A stretch of 21,569 nt of DNA from CAYTGR01 sp964437445 (GTDB lineage: Bacteria > Chloroflexota > Anaerolineae > B4-G1 > SLSP01), in NCBI GenBank assembly GCA_964437445.1, contig CAYTGR010000064.1, forward strand, positions 1 to 21,569. The letters run 5' to 3'. The position numbers were made by a program, and so were the translations under genes. Position 1 is the first letter of the stretch. Each line of letters opens with the position of its first letter. This document shows positions 15,747 to 21,569 of this stretch, piece after piece. The notes below the pieces were generated by a model, which had not been told where the DNA came from, made no database searches, and worked only from the letters and a program-made list of their open reading frames with translations.

Positions 15747-16820
15747 TTAAATGCCCCATCGTAGCCCCGGTGTCTTCACCGGCGCATCCCACAGTTCCAG
15801 CATCTCGTCATCCACTTTGAGGAGGGTGATGGACATCCCCTGCATCTCCAGCGAGGTGATGTACGGCCCGACCAGGTTGCGCACGATGGTGAGCCCCTTC
15901 TTCTGGCAGATCTCGGCCAGTTTGCGGTAGACGACGAAGAGCTCGGCGATGGGCGTGCCCCCCATGCTGTTGACGAAGGCCACCACCCGGTCGCCCGCGG
16001 CGAAGGGCGGATCCACCAGTTCCACTTCCACCCAGTCGCCCTTGGCCTCATCCCACTCGCGCACTTTGCGGGTGTAGGCCGGATCCTCAATGATGCTCAG
16101 GGCCATCATTTCAGTGATCTCATCGGCCGCCTTCATCTTCATGCGCTCGCGGCCTGGCTCGCCATGGATGCCAATGCCGATCTCCATCTCATCGTCGCCC
16201 AGTTCAAACGTGGGGGAGCCCTTGGCCGGCACCGTGCAGGAGGTGATCGCCATCCCCATGCTGCGCCCGTTGATGTTCACCCGGCGGCAGAGATCGGCCA
16301 CCCGCCCCAGGTCGTACCCGCGCTCGGCCGCCGCGCCGACGATCTTCTCCGCCAGCACGGTCGTGCCGACGCCGCGCCGTCCGGCTGTCCAGAGGCTGTC
16401 CTTCACAGCGACGTCGTCATCAATCAGAATGTTGGCAACCTGAATGCCCTCGGCGCGGGCCATTTCAGCGGCCATCTCGAAGTTCATCACATCGCCCGTG
16501 TAGTTCTTGACGATGTAGAGGACGCCAGCCCCGCCGTGCACCATTTTGGCGGCTTCCAGCATCTGATCGGGGGTAGGAGAAGTAAACACCTCACCCGGGC
16601 AGGCCGCCGTCAACATGCCCATGCCCACAAAACCACCGTGCATCGGTTCATGGCCGCTGCCACCCCCGGAGATCACCGCCACCTTGCCACTGACCGGCGC
16701 ATCGGCCCGGTAGACAAAGCGCGGTTCCAGATTCACCTTGACCAGATCAGGAAAGGCCATGGCCATACCGATGAGGCTTTCCGGCACAAACGTTTCCACT
16801 TGATTGATCAGCTTTTTCAT
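15747..16820 (-). CDS. dhaK: Dihydroxyacetone kinase substrate-binding subunit DhaK
   Basis: 357 residues, the usual length. H219 in GIGIHGEPG is the histidine that binds DHA covalently as a hemiaminal; H57 in GGGSGHEPMHGG and D110 in KNYTGDVMNF are the other active-site residues. It pairs with DhaL to convert dihydroxyacetone to DHAP using phosphate from the PTS-type fusion rather than ATP. It follows glpF by 66 bases containing a strong hairpin. No glycerol dehydrogenase (DhaD/GldA) that would make DHA from glycerol is seen in the window, so DHA may be imported or made by an enzyme encoded elsewhere. Confidence 0.96.
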   Translation of the reverse strand: MKKLINQVETFVPESLIGMAMAFPDLVKVNLEPRFVYRADAPVSGKVAVISGGGSGHEPMHGGFVGMGMLTAACPGEVFTSPTPDQMLEAAKMVHGGAGVLYIVKNYTGDVMNFEMAAEMARAEGIQVANILIDDDVAVKDSLWTAGRRGVGTTVLAEKIVGAAAERGYDLGRVADLCRRVNINGRSMGMAITSCTVPAKGSPTFELGDDEMEIGIGIHGEPGRERMKMKAADEITEMMALSIIEDPAYTRKVREWDEAKGDWVEVELVDPPFAAGDRVVAFVNSMGGTPIAELFVVYRKLAEICQKKGLTIVRNLVGPYITSLEMQGMSITLLKVDDEMLELWDAPVKTPGLRWGI

Positions 16821-16844
16821 GACTACCCCCTTGACTTGAGATAA

Positions 16845-16874
16845 GGCCCTGCCTGAATGAAACCAGGCAGGGCC
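16845..16874. other. Strong hairpin between glpF and dhaK
   Basis: An 11-bp perfect stem GGCCCTGCCTG (16845-16855) and CAGGCAGGGCC (16864-16874) with an eight-base loop. Downstream on the minus strand there is only TTATC, not a real T-run, so it would be at best a weak terminator. It could set the ratio of glpF to dhaK expression or protect a processed end. Confidence 0.6.
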
Positions 16875-16886
16875 AAAATTCAGCTA

Positions 16887-17681
16887 CTATTTCTTCGCCG
16901 GCAGCATAGCGGTGATGAAAGCATCATACAGGAAGGCCGCAATCGGCCCCGCAATCGCCGGGATCAGGACCGGCGGCAGCAGCCAGTAGATGCCGTCGAA
17001 CAGCCCCTTGGTGCCGACGACCAGACCAAAGAGGCGGGGGCCCAGGTCACGGGCCGGGTTGATGGAGTAACCGCTGGGGCCACCCAGGGAGAGACCAACC
17101 GCCAGCACGGTGCCGCCGACGATGAAGGGTCCCAGGTTGCCGCCCACGCCCATGTTCTTCATATCACCACTGGCGAGGATCCCCCACAGCAGAATCATGG
17201 TGCCGAAGAATTCGGCGATGCAGGCATTCACCAAAGAGTAGCTGCCGGAGGCCGTGCCCGCGGCACCACCCCAGAAGGCATTGCCAAAGACCGAGCCCGG
17301 GCCAGTGCTCCAAACATTGGGCAGGCCAGCGGCCTTCAGGCCATCCATGTAGACCAGGTAGACCCCCAGCGCGCCCAGGAAAGCGCCGATGAATTGCGCA
17401 ATGATGTAGAACGGCACTTTGCCCCAGGAGAAACCGCGCTTGAAGGCCATCGCCAGGGTCACGGCCGGATTCAGATGCGCGCCAGAGACGCCGCCGGAGA
17501 TGTAGACGGCGATGATGACCGCAAAGCACCAGCCGATGGTGATGGTGTTCCAGTTGTAGGCCGGAGCCGCCAGACGGGGCGCCAGCCCCACATTGGCCAC
17601 CACGCCATCGCCCAGCAGAATCAGGACGAAGGTGCCTACGATCTCGCCGACGAACTCCTTGATGTTGAACGACTTATCCAT
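16887..17681 (-). CDS. glpF: Glycerol facilitator (aquaglyceroporin)
   Basis: 264 residues, six membrane helices and two half-helices. NPA motifs at 71-73 (GAHLNPAVT) and 208-210 (GYSINPARDLGPRLFG); the aspartate after the second motif (D212, NPARD) is typical of glycerol-conducting rather than water-only channels. It lets glycerol diffuse in for trapping by GlpK. Start: ATG 17681 (MDKSFNIKEF) with AAGGAGG at ideal spacing; the frame is open 24 codons further but that part lies upstream of the ribosome-binding site. It is the first gene of the glycerol block. Confidence 0.95.
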   Translation of the reverse strand: MDKSFNIKEFVGEIVGTFVLILLGDGVVANVGLAPRLAAPAYNWNTITIGWCFAVIIAVYISGGVSGAHLNPAVTLAMAFKRGFSWGKVPFYIIAQFIGAFLGALGVYLVYMDGLKAAGLPNVWSTGPGSVFGNAFWGGAAGTASGSYSLVNACIAEFFGTMILLWGILASGDMKNMGVGGNLGPFIVGGTVLAVGLSLGGPSGYSINPARDLGPRLFGLVVGTKGLFDGIYWLLPPVLIPAIAGPIAAFLYDAFITAMLPAKK

Positions 17682-17736
17682 CTTAAATGCCTCCTTGGAA
17701 TTAAGGTACATTGAAAGGATTTGACTTGACAAAACC

Positions 17737-17752
17737 TGGAATGATCGTTTCA
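17737..17752. promoter_or_regulatory. Imperfect palindrome upstream of glpF, operator candidate
   Basis: TGGAATGATCGTTTCA has 6 of 8 symmetric base pairs matched. It lies about 55 bases before the glpF start, just upstream of a weak promoter-like pair on the minus strand (TTGTCA at 17732-17727, 18-base gap, TACCTT at 17708-17703). A glycerol-pathway repressor site is possible; no regulator gene is in the window. Confidence 0.3.
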
Positions 17753-18071
17753 CTAAAGATAAAGATGTTCAGTGCCGACAGATCCAACGTGCAGGTTCAG
17801 GGCCAAAGCAGCGAACTCCTCGCGCCTGCTCAAGAATCTGCCTTTTGTCATCACCCCCTTTCTAAACCAAGCTCACCCAAACACCGGAGCAGAACCTGGA
17901 GTTGCTGGCATACGTCACCCCATAAGGATGGATCATGGGGTTCCACCTGCTGAAGAGGCATTGATACCTGGCAGCTGGAAGCCAAACAAGGGCCTGTCAC
18001 CAGTAATTTTGGATTGGCACGCAGATAGACCGTCTCATCCATATTATGAATCAAGACATGCCCCACACTAT

Positions 18072-18095
18072 GCTATGCCCCAAACCGGGCATAGC
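18072..18095. other. 9-bp stem-loop in the glpF leader region
   Basis: GCTATGCCC and GGGCATAGC pair perfectly around a six-base loop. Its loop is not of the TNNA type, so it does not belong to the repeat family seen elsewhere. It would be part of any long leader transcribed from the promoter at 18358-18330. Confidence 0.55.
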
Positions 18096-18184
18096 ACCAA
18101 TACCAGCCGGATTGGGTTCGGCCCAACCCTAACAACTTACAGAGGCAAATTCATAAACGTGGAACAATCAGTCCAAAACAAATC

Positions 18185-18213
18185 GCTATAAAAACCGCTA
18201 CAACGGACAGCAA
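18185..18213 (-). promoter_or_regulatory. Second minus-strand promoter candidate
   Basis: TTGCTG (18213-18208), 17 bases, TATAGC (18190-18185). Hexamer matches are moderate. A perfect palindrome overlaps its -35, which is a typical repressor arrangement. Confidence 0.35.
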
Positions 18214-18222
18214 AACGTTTTG
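18211..18222. promoter_or_regulatory. Perfect 12-bp palindrome CAAAACGTTTTG, operator candidate
   Basis: A central-CG perfect palindrome of the general form bound by LacI/GalR-type repressors. It overlaps the -35 of the weaker promoter and lies about 110 bases downstream of the stronger one. Function inferred only from symmetry and position. Confidence 0.4.
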
Positions 18223-18329
18223 GTAAAGCGGGAGCAGTGGACAGTTACAGATGGTTGTCCGACTCCTGTGCACCTACAACTTAACACAAAAGGTTAGTCT
18301 ATAACCAGGTCCTACAGGCGAACAGTTTT

Positions 18330-18358
18330 ATTGTACACCACCTCATTATTTCTGTCAA
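18330..18358 (-). promoter_or_regulatory. Near-consensus sigma-70 promoter facing glpF
   Basis: TTGACA (18358-18353) is a perfect -35, followed after exactly 17 bases by TACAAT (18335-18330), one mismatch from the -10 consensus. The predicted start is near 18323, about 640 bases from the glpF ATG. It is the best promoter match I found in the window. Confidence 0.75.
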
Positions 18359-18487
18359 TAGCTAAACGTCTCCCTTACCAAGATCGGGGTTTCGTTTAAG
18401 ATAAATTTACTGATTTATAAACTCCCCTGTCACGACAAAAGCAATTGTGGCAGTTGACCGGCGGCTTGGAAGCCGCAGACCAGGCCA

Positions 18488-18516
18488 TTTGCCCCATCGC
18501 CGGCCCGTGTTACACT
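18488..18516 (+). promoter_or_regulatory. Candidate promoter of tatD
   Basis: TGTTACACT (18508-18516) is an extended -10 with TACACT; TTGCCC at 18489-18494 (16-base gap) is a partial -35. The predicted start is about 30 bases before the ATG. Confidence 0.5.
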
Positions 18517-18554
18517 TGCCTTCAAATCAGGAAACCGGCCACCCAGGAGAGACC

Positions 18555-19382
18555 ATGTGGGATACTCACGTCCATTTACACTATGATGCTTACGCCGCCG
18601 ACCGGGAGGCCGTCCTGGTACGCGCCGCCGGGGCCGGCGTGACCACCTGCCTGCTGCCGGGAAGCACGCTCGCTGACAGCCAGGCCGCCGTCGCGCTGGC
18701 GGAACGTGAGGCCGCCAGTCCCTGCGTGCTTTACGCCGCCGTTGGCATCCACCCCACCTCGGCCGACGAACTGACTCCCGCCGCGCTGGTTGAGTTGCGC
18801 GCGCTGGCCCGGCACCCTGGCGTCGTGGCCATCGGCGAGATCGGCTTAGACTACTATTGGCCCACCCTCCCCGACCGGGGCTGGCCTTGCGCCGACCCGC
18901 CGCAACAACGAGCCGCCCTGGTTGCTCAACTGGAGCTCGCCGCCGAGCTGGGCTTGCCGGTACTGATCCATGACCGGGAAGCTCATGCCGATACCCTGCA
19001 GCTGCTCCGCACCTGGGTCGCAGGCGGGCCGGACCGCACAGGGACGCTACACGCTTATGCCGGCGGGCCGGCGCTGTTGGACGAGGCGCTGGCGCTGGGT
19101 TTTTATATCGGCATGGATGGCCCGGTTACTTTCCGCAAGGCCACCGCCCTGCACGAAGTGGCCCGGCGCGTGCCCCTGGACCGCCTGCTGCTGGAAACCG
19201 ACGGCCCCTATCTGACCCCCGAACCCTATCGCGGCCAGCGCAACGAGCCAGCCTACCTGATCTACATTGCCCGTCGCATCGCCGAACTCAAAGCCGTGTC
19301 CGTGGAGCAGGTAATGGAGGCCACCGCCGAGAATGCCCGCCGCCTGTTCAGGGTTGGACCAGCCGTGTCTGGCGAAAAATAA
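18555..19382 (+). CDS. tatD: TatD family metal-dependent hydrolase
   Basis: 275 residues from ATG 18555, which follows CCAGGAGAGACC; the frame open from 18447 begins inside the promoter region. Metal ligands of the TatD amidohydrolase fold: H5-x-H7 in MWDTHVHL, E95 in GEIGLDYYW, H139 in IHDRE, H166 in HAYAGG and D216 in LETDGPYLTPE, all at expected spacing. VGIHP at 64-67 is also characteristic. Characterised members are 3'-5' DNA exonucleases or D-aminoacyl-tRNA deacylases; the cellular substrate here is open. It is the first gene of the plus-strand group, 83 bases before the polyprenyl synthase, which has its own -10 box. Confidence 0.92.
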   Translation: MWDTHVHLHYDAYAADREAVLVRAAGAGVTTCLLPGSTLADSQAAVALAEREAASPCVLYAAVGIHPTSADELTPAALVELRALARHPGVVAIGEIGLDYYWPTLPDRGWPCADPPQQRAALVAQLELAAELGLPVLIHDREAHADTLQLLRTWVAGGPDRTGTLHAYAGGPALLDEALALGFYIGMDGPVTFRKATALHEVARRVPLDRLLLETDGPYLTPEPYRGQRNEPAYLIYIARRIAELKAVSVEQVMEATAENARRLFRVGPAVSGEK

Positions 19383-19425
19383 GCCACCAGCACGTCGGAC
19401 AGCGTAAGCTACCCTGTGTCCCCTG

Positions 19426-19434
19426 TGGTATAAT
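19426..19434 (+). promoter_or_regulatory. Extended -10 promoter of the polyprenyl synthase gene
   Basis: TGGTATAAT gives TG-n-TATAAT, a perfect extended -10, 32 bases before the ATG at 19466. No good -35 is present, as often with extended -10 promoters. Confidence 0.55.
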
Positions 19435-19465
19435 ACCGGCATCCAACCAGTACGCCAGGGGAATC

Positions 19466-20437
19466 ATGTCAGGAAATGAACTGCTTTACCGTGCCTTGCT
19501 CCGTGAAGAGCTCCGGGGTGTGGAGGGGCTACTGCACGAAGTGCACGACCAGGTTCCAACTACCATCGGGTTAGCCGTTCGCGCGCTCATTCTCAGCGGC
19601 GGGAAACGACTGCGGCCGGCGCTCGTGCTCCTCTCGGCGCATCTGTGCGGCGCGGCGCTGGAACATACCCTGCCGGTCGCCGCAGCCACTGAGATGCTGC
19701 ACACGGCCACGTTGATCCACGATGATTTGATTGACAACGCCATCCTCCGGCGTGGAGTAGAGACGCTCAACGCGCACTGGAGTCCGGCCGCCACGGTCCT
19801 GACCGGCGATATCGCGTTTGCCTGGGCCGCCCGGCTGAGCGCGCGTGGCCAGAGTTTGAGAATCATGGAACGCTTCGCTGAGACTCTCAACATCATCTGT
19901 CGGGGCGAACTAACCCAGATGTTTGTCGGCCGCGACCAGCTCCCCACCCTGGATGACTATTATGTCCGCATCTATGCCAAGACCGCCTCACTCTTTGAGT
20001 TCACCACCGAAGCCGGCGCAATCCTGGGTAAGCGGCCGGCGGCAGAACAGGAGCGGCTGGCACGCTTCGGCAAGCTGTTGGGGCTGGCTTTCCAGATCTC
20101 CGACGACGTGTTGGACTTCATGGCCGACGAGGCGACCCTCGGCAAGCCGGTCGGCAGTGACCTGCAACAGGGGCTAATCACGCTGCCGGTGCTCTATTAC
20201 CTGGAAGAACACCCGGAAGATGGGCGAATTGCGGCCCTCATGCGCGGCCCCCGGGAGCGCGAACAGGTGCAGGCCATCGTGGCCGACCTGCGGCGCTCTG
20301 CAGCCGCCGACCGGGCAATGGTCACCGCCGAAGGGCACATTCACGAGGCGTTGGCGCTGTTAGCAACCTACCCGGCCTCGCCTTATCTGACCGCCATGCA
20401 GCAAATCGCTAACTTTGCAGTCCAACGGACGTATTGA
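19466..20437 (+). CDS. Long-chain polyprenyl diphosphate synthase
   Basis: 323 residues, typical for the family. GGKRLRP at 45-51 binds IPP. The first aspartate-rich motif is DDLID at 86-90 within LHTATLIHDDLID, the second is DDVLD at 213-217. The residue five positions before the first motif is alanine rather than an aromatic one, which favours long products (quinone side chain or octaprenyl/solanesyl-type) over C15/C20. It condenses isopentenyl diphosphate with an allylic primer in the cytoplasm. A likely use is the isoprenoid tail of menaquinone, the quinone that the complex encoded at 6.6-9.2 kb would reduce, though the genes are not in one operon. The start has GGGGAATC before it. The GT2 gene follows after 24 bases. 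Confidence 0.92.
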   Translation: MSGNELLYRALLREELRGVEGLLHEVHDQVPTTIGLAVRALILSGGKRLRPALVLLSAHLCGAALEHTLPVAAATEMLHTATLIHDDLIDNAILRRGVETLNAHWSPAATVLTGDIAFAWAARLSARGQSLRIMERFAETLNIICRGELTQMFVGRDQLPTLDDYYVRIYAKTASLFEFTTEAGAILGKRPAAEQERLARFGKLLGLAFQISDDVLDFMADEATLGKPVGSDLQQGLITLPVLYYLEEHPEDGRIAALMRGPREREQVQAIVADLRRSAAADRAMVTAEGHIHEALALLATYPASPYLTAMQQIANFAVQRTY

Positions 20438-20461
20438 GCTTTCCAGAATCAACCCGCTGCC

Positions 20462-21397
20462 ATGCTTCTCTCGGTGATCATCGTCAACTGGAACGTGCGC
20501 CCGCTTTTACAGCGGGCGCTGACCTCGGTTTTTGCTTCGTGGGGGACGCGGCCGGGGCTGGAGGTCATCGTCGTGGACAACGCCTCCACCGACGGCAGCC
20601 CAGCCATGGTCGCCACCGAATTCCCCCAGGTAAAACTGATCGTCAGCTCCGAAAACCGTGGGTTCACCGGCGGCAACAATCTGGGACTGGCCCAGGCAAC
20701 CGGCGAATTCCAGCTGCTCCTCAACCCCGACACCGAGGTGTTGGACGACGCCCTCCCCCGCCTGGTCGCTTACGCGCAAGCCCATCCTGACGTGGGGGTG
20801 ATCGGGCCGCAGCTGCTCAATGCCGACGGCACGGTGCAGGCCTCGCGGCGGCGCTTTCCCACCCTGGACGTGCTGTTCACCGAGAGCACCTGGCTCCAGG
20901 CCTTGGCCCCGCGCGCCGCCCTGGCGGCCTATTACGTTGAGGACCGGCCCGACAATGTAGAGCAAGCCGTTGATTGGGTCACCGGCGCGGCGCTGTTGGT
21001 GCGCCGGGAGGCCATCGCCCAGGTCGGCCCGCTGGATGAGGGGTTTTTCATGTACTCAGAGGAGCTGGATTGGTGTCACCGCTTCCGCGACGCCGGCTGG
21101 CGAGTTGTCTACTGGCCAGAAGCGCGCATCGTCCACCACGAAGGGAAAAGCAGCGAGCAAGTCGTGCCGGCCCGGCACATTTATTTCCAATCCAGCAAAG
21201 TCTACTATACCCGCAAGTATCACGGGTACGGAGCGGCGGCGCTGCTGCGCGCCTGGTTGTTGCTGCAATATGAGTGGCAAATGGTGCTGGAAGCCGCCAA
21301 GTGGCTGGTCGGTCACCGGCGACCGCTGCGCGCTGAGCGGATCGCGGCCTACCGGCAGGTGATCGCCAGCGGGCTGCGGGGGAGCGGGAAGAAGTGA
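20462..21397 (+). CDS. GT2 family glycosyltransferase (WbbL/rhamnosyltransferase-like)
   Basis: 311 residues. GT-A fold: SVIIVNWN at 4-11, VVDNASTDGS at 37-46 with D39, SENRGFTGGNNLG at 63-75, LLLNPDTEVL at 86-94 (the DxD-equivalent NPD), VTGAALLVRREA, and the acceptor-site FFMYSEELDWCHR. These are hallmarks of the rhamnosyl/galactofuranosyl branch of GT2. The C-terminal region (about 240-300) is amphipathic and may touch the membrane. It starts 24 bases after the polyprenyl synthase stop and is probably co-transcribed with it. The exact sugar and acceptor are unknown. Confidence 0.88.
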   Translation: MLLSVIIVNWNVRPLLQRALTSVFASWGTRPGLEVIVVDNASTDGSPAMVATEFPQVKLIVSSENRGFTGGNNLGLAQATGEFQLLLNPDTEVLDDALPRLVAYAQAHPDVGVIGPQLLNADGTVQASRRRFPTLDVLFTESTWLQALAPRAALAAYYVEDRPDNVEQAVDWVTGAALLVRREAIAQVGPLDEGFFMYSEELDWCHRFRDAGWRVVYWPEARIVHHEGKSSEQVVPARHIYFQSSKVYYTRKYHGYGAAALLRAWLLLQYEWQMVLEAAKWLVGHRRPLRAERIAAYRQVIASGLRGSGKK

Positions 21398-21400
21398 AAA

Positions 21401-21569
21401 AGGAATTCCCCATGAACTGGCGTTCGCCAGCAAGGGGGTGAAAATGTAAGCAGTGAGCGGTGAGCAGGAAACAGGAACTTCTACCTGCTGCTCTCTGCTC
21501 ACTCCTTAACTGGCTTCTATTTTCAGAGGAATTCCCCATGAACTGGCGTTCACCAGCCGTGGGATGAAA
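21401..21569. repeat. Direct repeat pair with an inverted GTGAGC segment between
   Basis: A 43-44 bp unit occurs at 21401-21444 and again at 21527-21569, identical over its first 25 bases (AGGAATTCCCCATGAACTGG and on) and similar afterwards. Each contains the small palindrome CTGGCGTTCGCCAG (second copy with A for the G in the right arm). Between them lie GTGAGC repeats (21436-21458) facing a partly complementary CTGCTCTCTGCTCAC (21488-21502), so an imperfect hairpin can form. No gene is supported here. Confidence 0.65.

Larger units (their letters stand above)
17682..18554. other. Long intergenic region between glpF and tatD without a convincing gene
   Basis: About 870 bases of visibly lower GC content than the flanks. 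Open frames exist on both strands (plus 17772-18191; minus 18066-17851) but none has a ribosome-binding site or a recognisable family, and they overlap each other. The minus strand carries a near-consensus promoter (18358-18330), a perfect palindrome (18211-18222), stem-loops (18072-18095; GGAG/GGACA with TGTCC/CTCC around 18235-18270) and, near glpF, an imperfect 16-bp palindrome. It reads as a regulatory leader or a small RNA locus. Confidence 0.6.

Noticed and set aside
16857..17714. 285-codon open frame on the plus strand opposite glpF
   Set aside because: Antisense of a clear aquaglyceroporin; its composition reflects reversed glycine- and alanine-rich codons.
17851..18066. 71-codon open frame on the minus strand in the same gap
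   Set aside because: No ribosome-binding site before its GTG or internal ATG and no family recognised. A decayed gene or a leader peptide is possible, but the evidence is too thin to list it as a gene.
17772..18191. 139-codon open frame on the plus strand in the glpF-tatD gap
   Set aside because: GTG start without a ribosome-binding site, no recognisable motifs, and it overlaps promoter and palindrome features on the other strand.
17682..18440. tmRNA, SRP RNA, RNase P RNA, 6S RNA or tRNA in the lower-GC gap
   Set aside because: I looked for their conserved core sequences by eye on both strands and found none; a covariance-model search would be needed to exclude a divergent one.

Overview
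The window is GC-rich (about 60% by eye) and densely coding. It looks like a chromosomal segment of a Gram-positive-type or Chloroflexota-like bacterium. That placement rests on an SOS-type GAAC-N4-GTTC operator, strong AGGAGG ribosome-binding sites, many small intergenic hairpins around a REP-type transposase, and gene content; no rRNA or other phylogenetic marker is present. I saw no tRNA, rRNA, CRISPR array or prophage.

Left part (1-4.75 kb, all minus strand): a radical SAM/helix-hairpin-helix protein of the DNA-repair-associated type, with a canonical promoter that carries an SOS-like box in its spacer. It is followed by a GT4 glycosyltransferase overlapping a polyprenyl-phosphate sugar-1-phosphate transferase by four bases, and then an M20 metallopeptidase cut by the window edge.

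Repeat island (4.76-6.5 kb): a REP-associated (HUH/Y1) transposase gene sits among about twenty small hairpins. Their stems differ, but their loops are almost all T-N-N-A tetraloops. A 132-bp repeat unit is tandemly arrayed here. Two inverted copies of a MITE-like element appear to be inserted into the loop of one hairpin type, and uninterrupted copies of the same site lie nearby.

Central block (6.55-17.7 kb, all minus strand, ending at a strong intrinsic terminator): a glycerol/dihydroxyacetone catabolic module. In transcription order it holds glpF, dhaK, dhaL, glpK, a small membrane protein, a methyltransferase-like protein, a DJ-1/PfpI protein, a DhaM-HPr-full-length-EI phosphotransferase fusion, a GlpA-like glycerol-3-phosphate dehydrogenase, and an SdhB-like iron-sulfur protein with two haem-anchor proteins of SdhC/SdhD type. 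No SdhA flavoprotein, GlpB or GlpC is present. The layout suggests that the G3P dehydrogenase has taken the SdhA position in a complex-II-like quinone reductase, which is the most interesting candidate system here. DhaK/DhaL with the self-sufficient PEP-driven fusion phosphorylate dihydroxyacetone, GlpK phosphorylates glycerol, and both routes meet at DHAP.

An approximately 870-bp region (17.68-18.55 kb) without a convincing gene separates glpF from the right part. It contains a near-consensus promoter pointing toward glpF about 640 bases upstream of it, a perfect palindrome and RNA-like hairpins.

Right part (18.55-21.4 kb, plus strand): a TatD-family hydrolase, a long-chain polyprenyl diphosphate synthase and a GT2 glycosyltransferase, followed by a direct-repeat segment at the window end.
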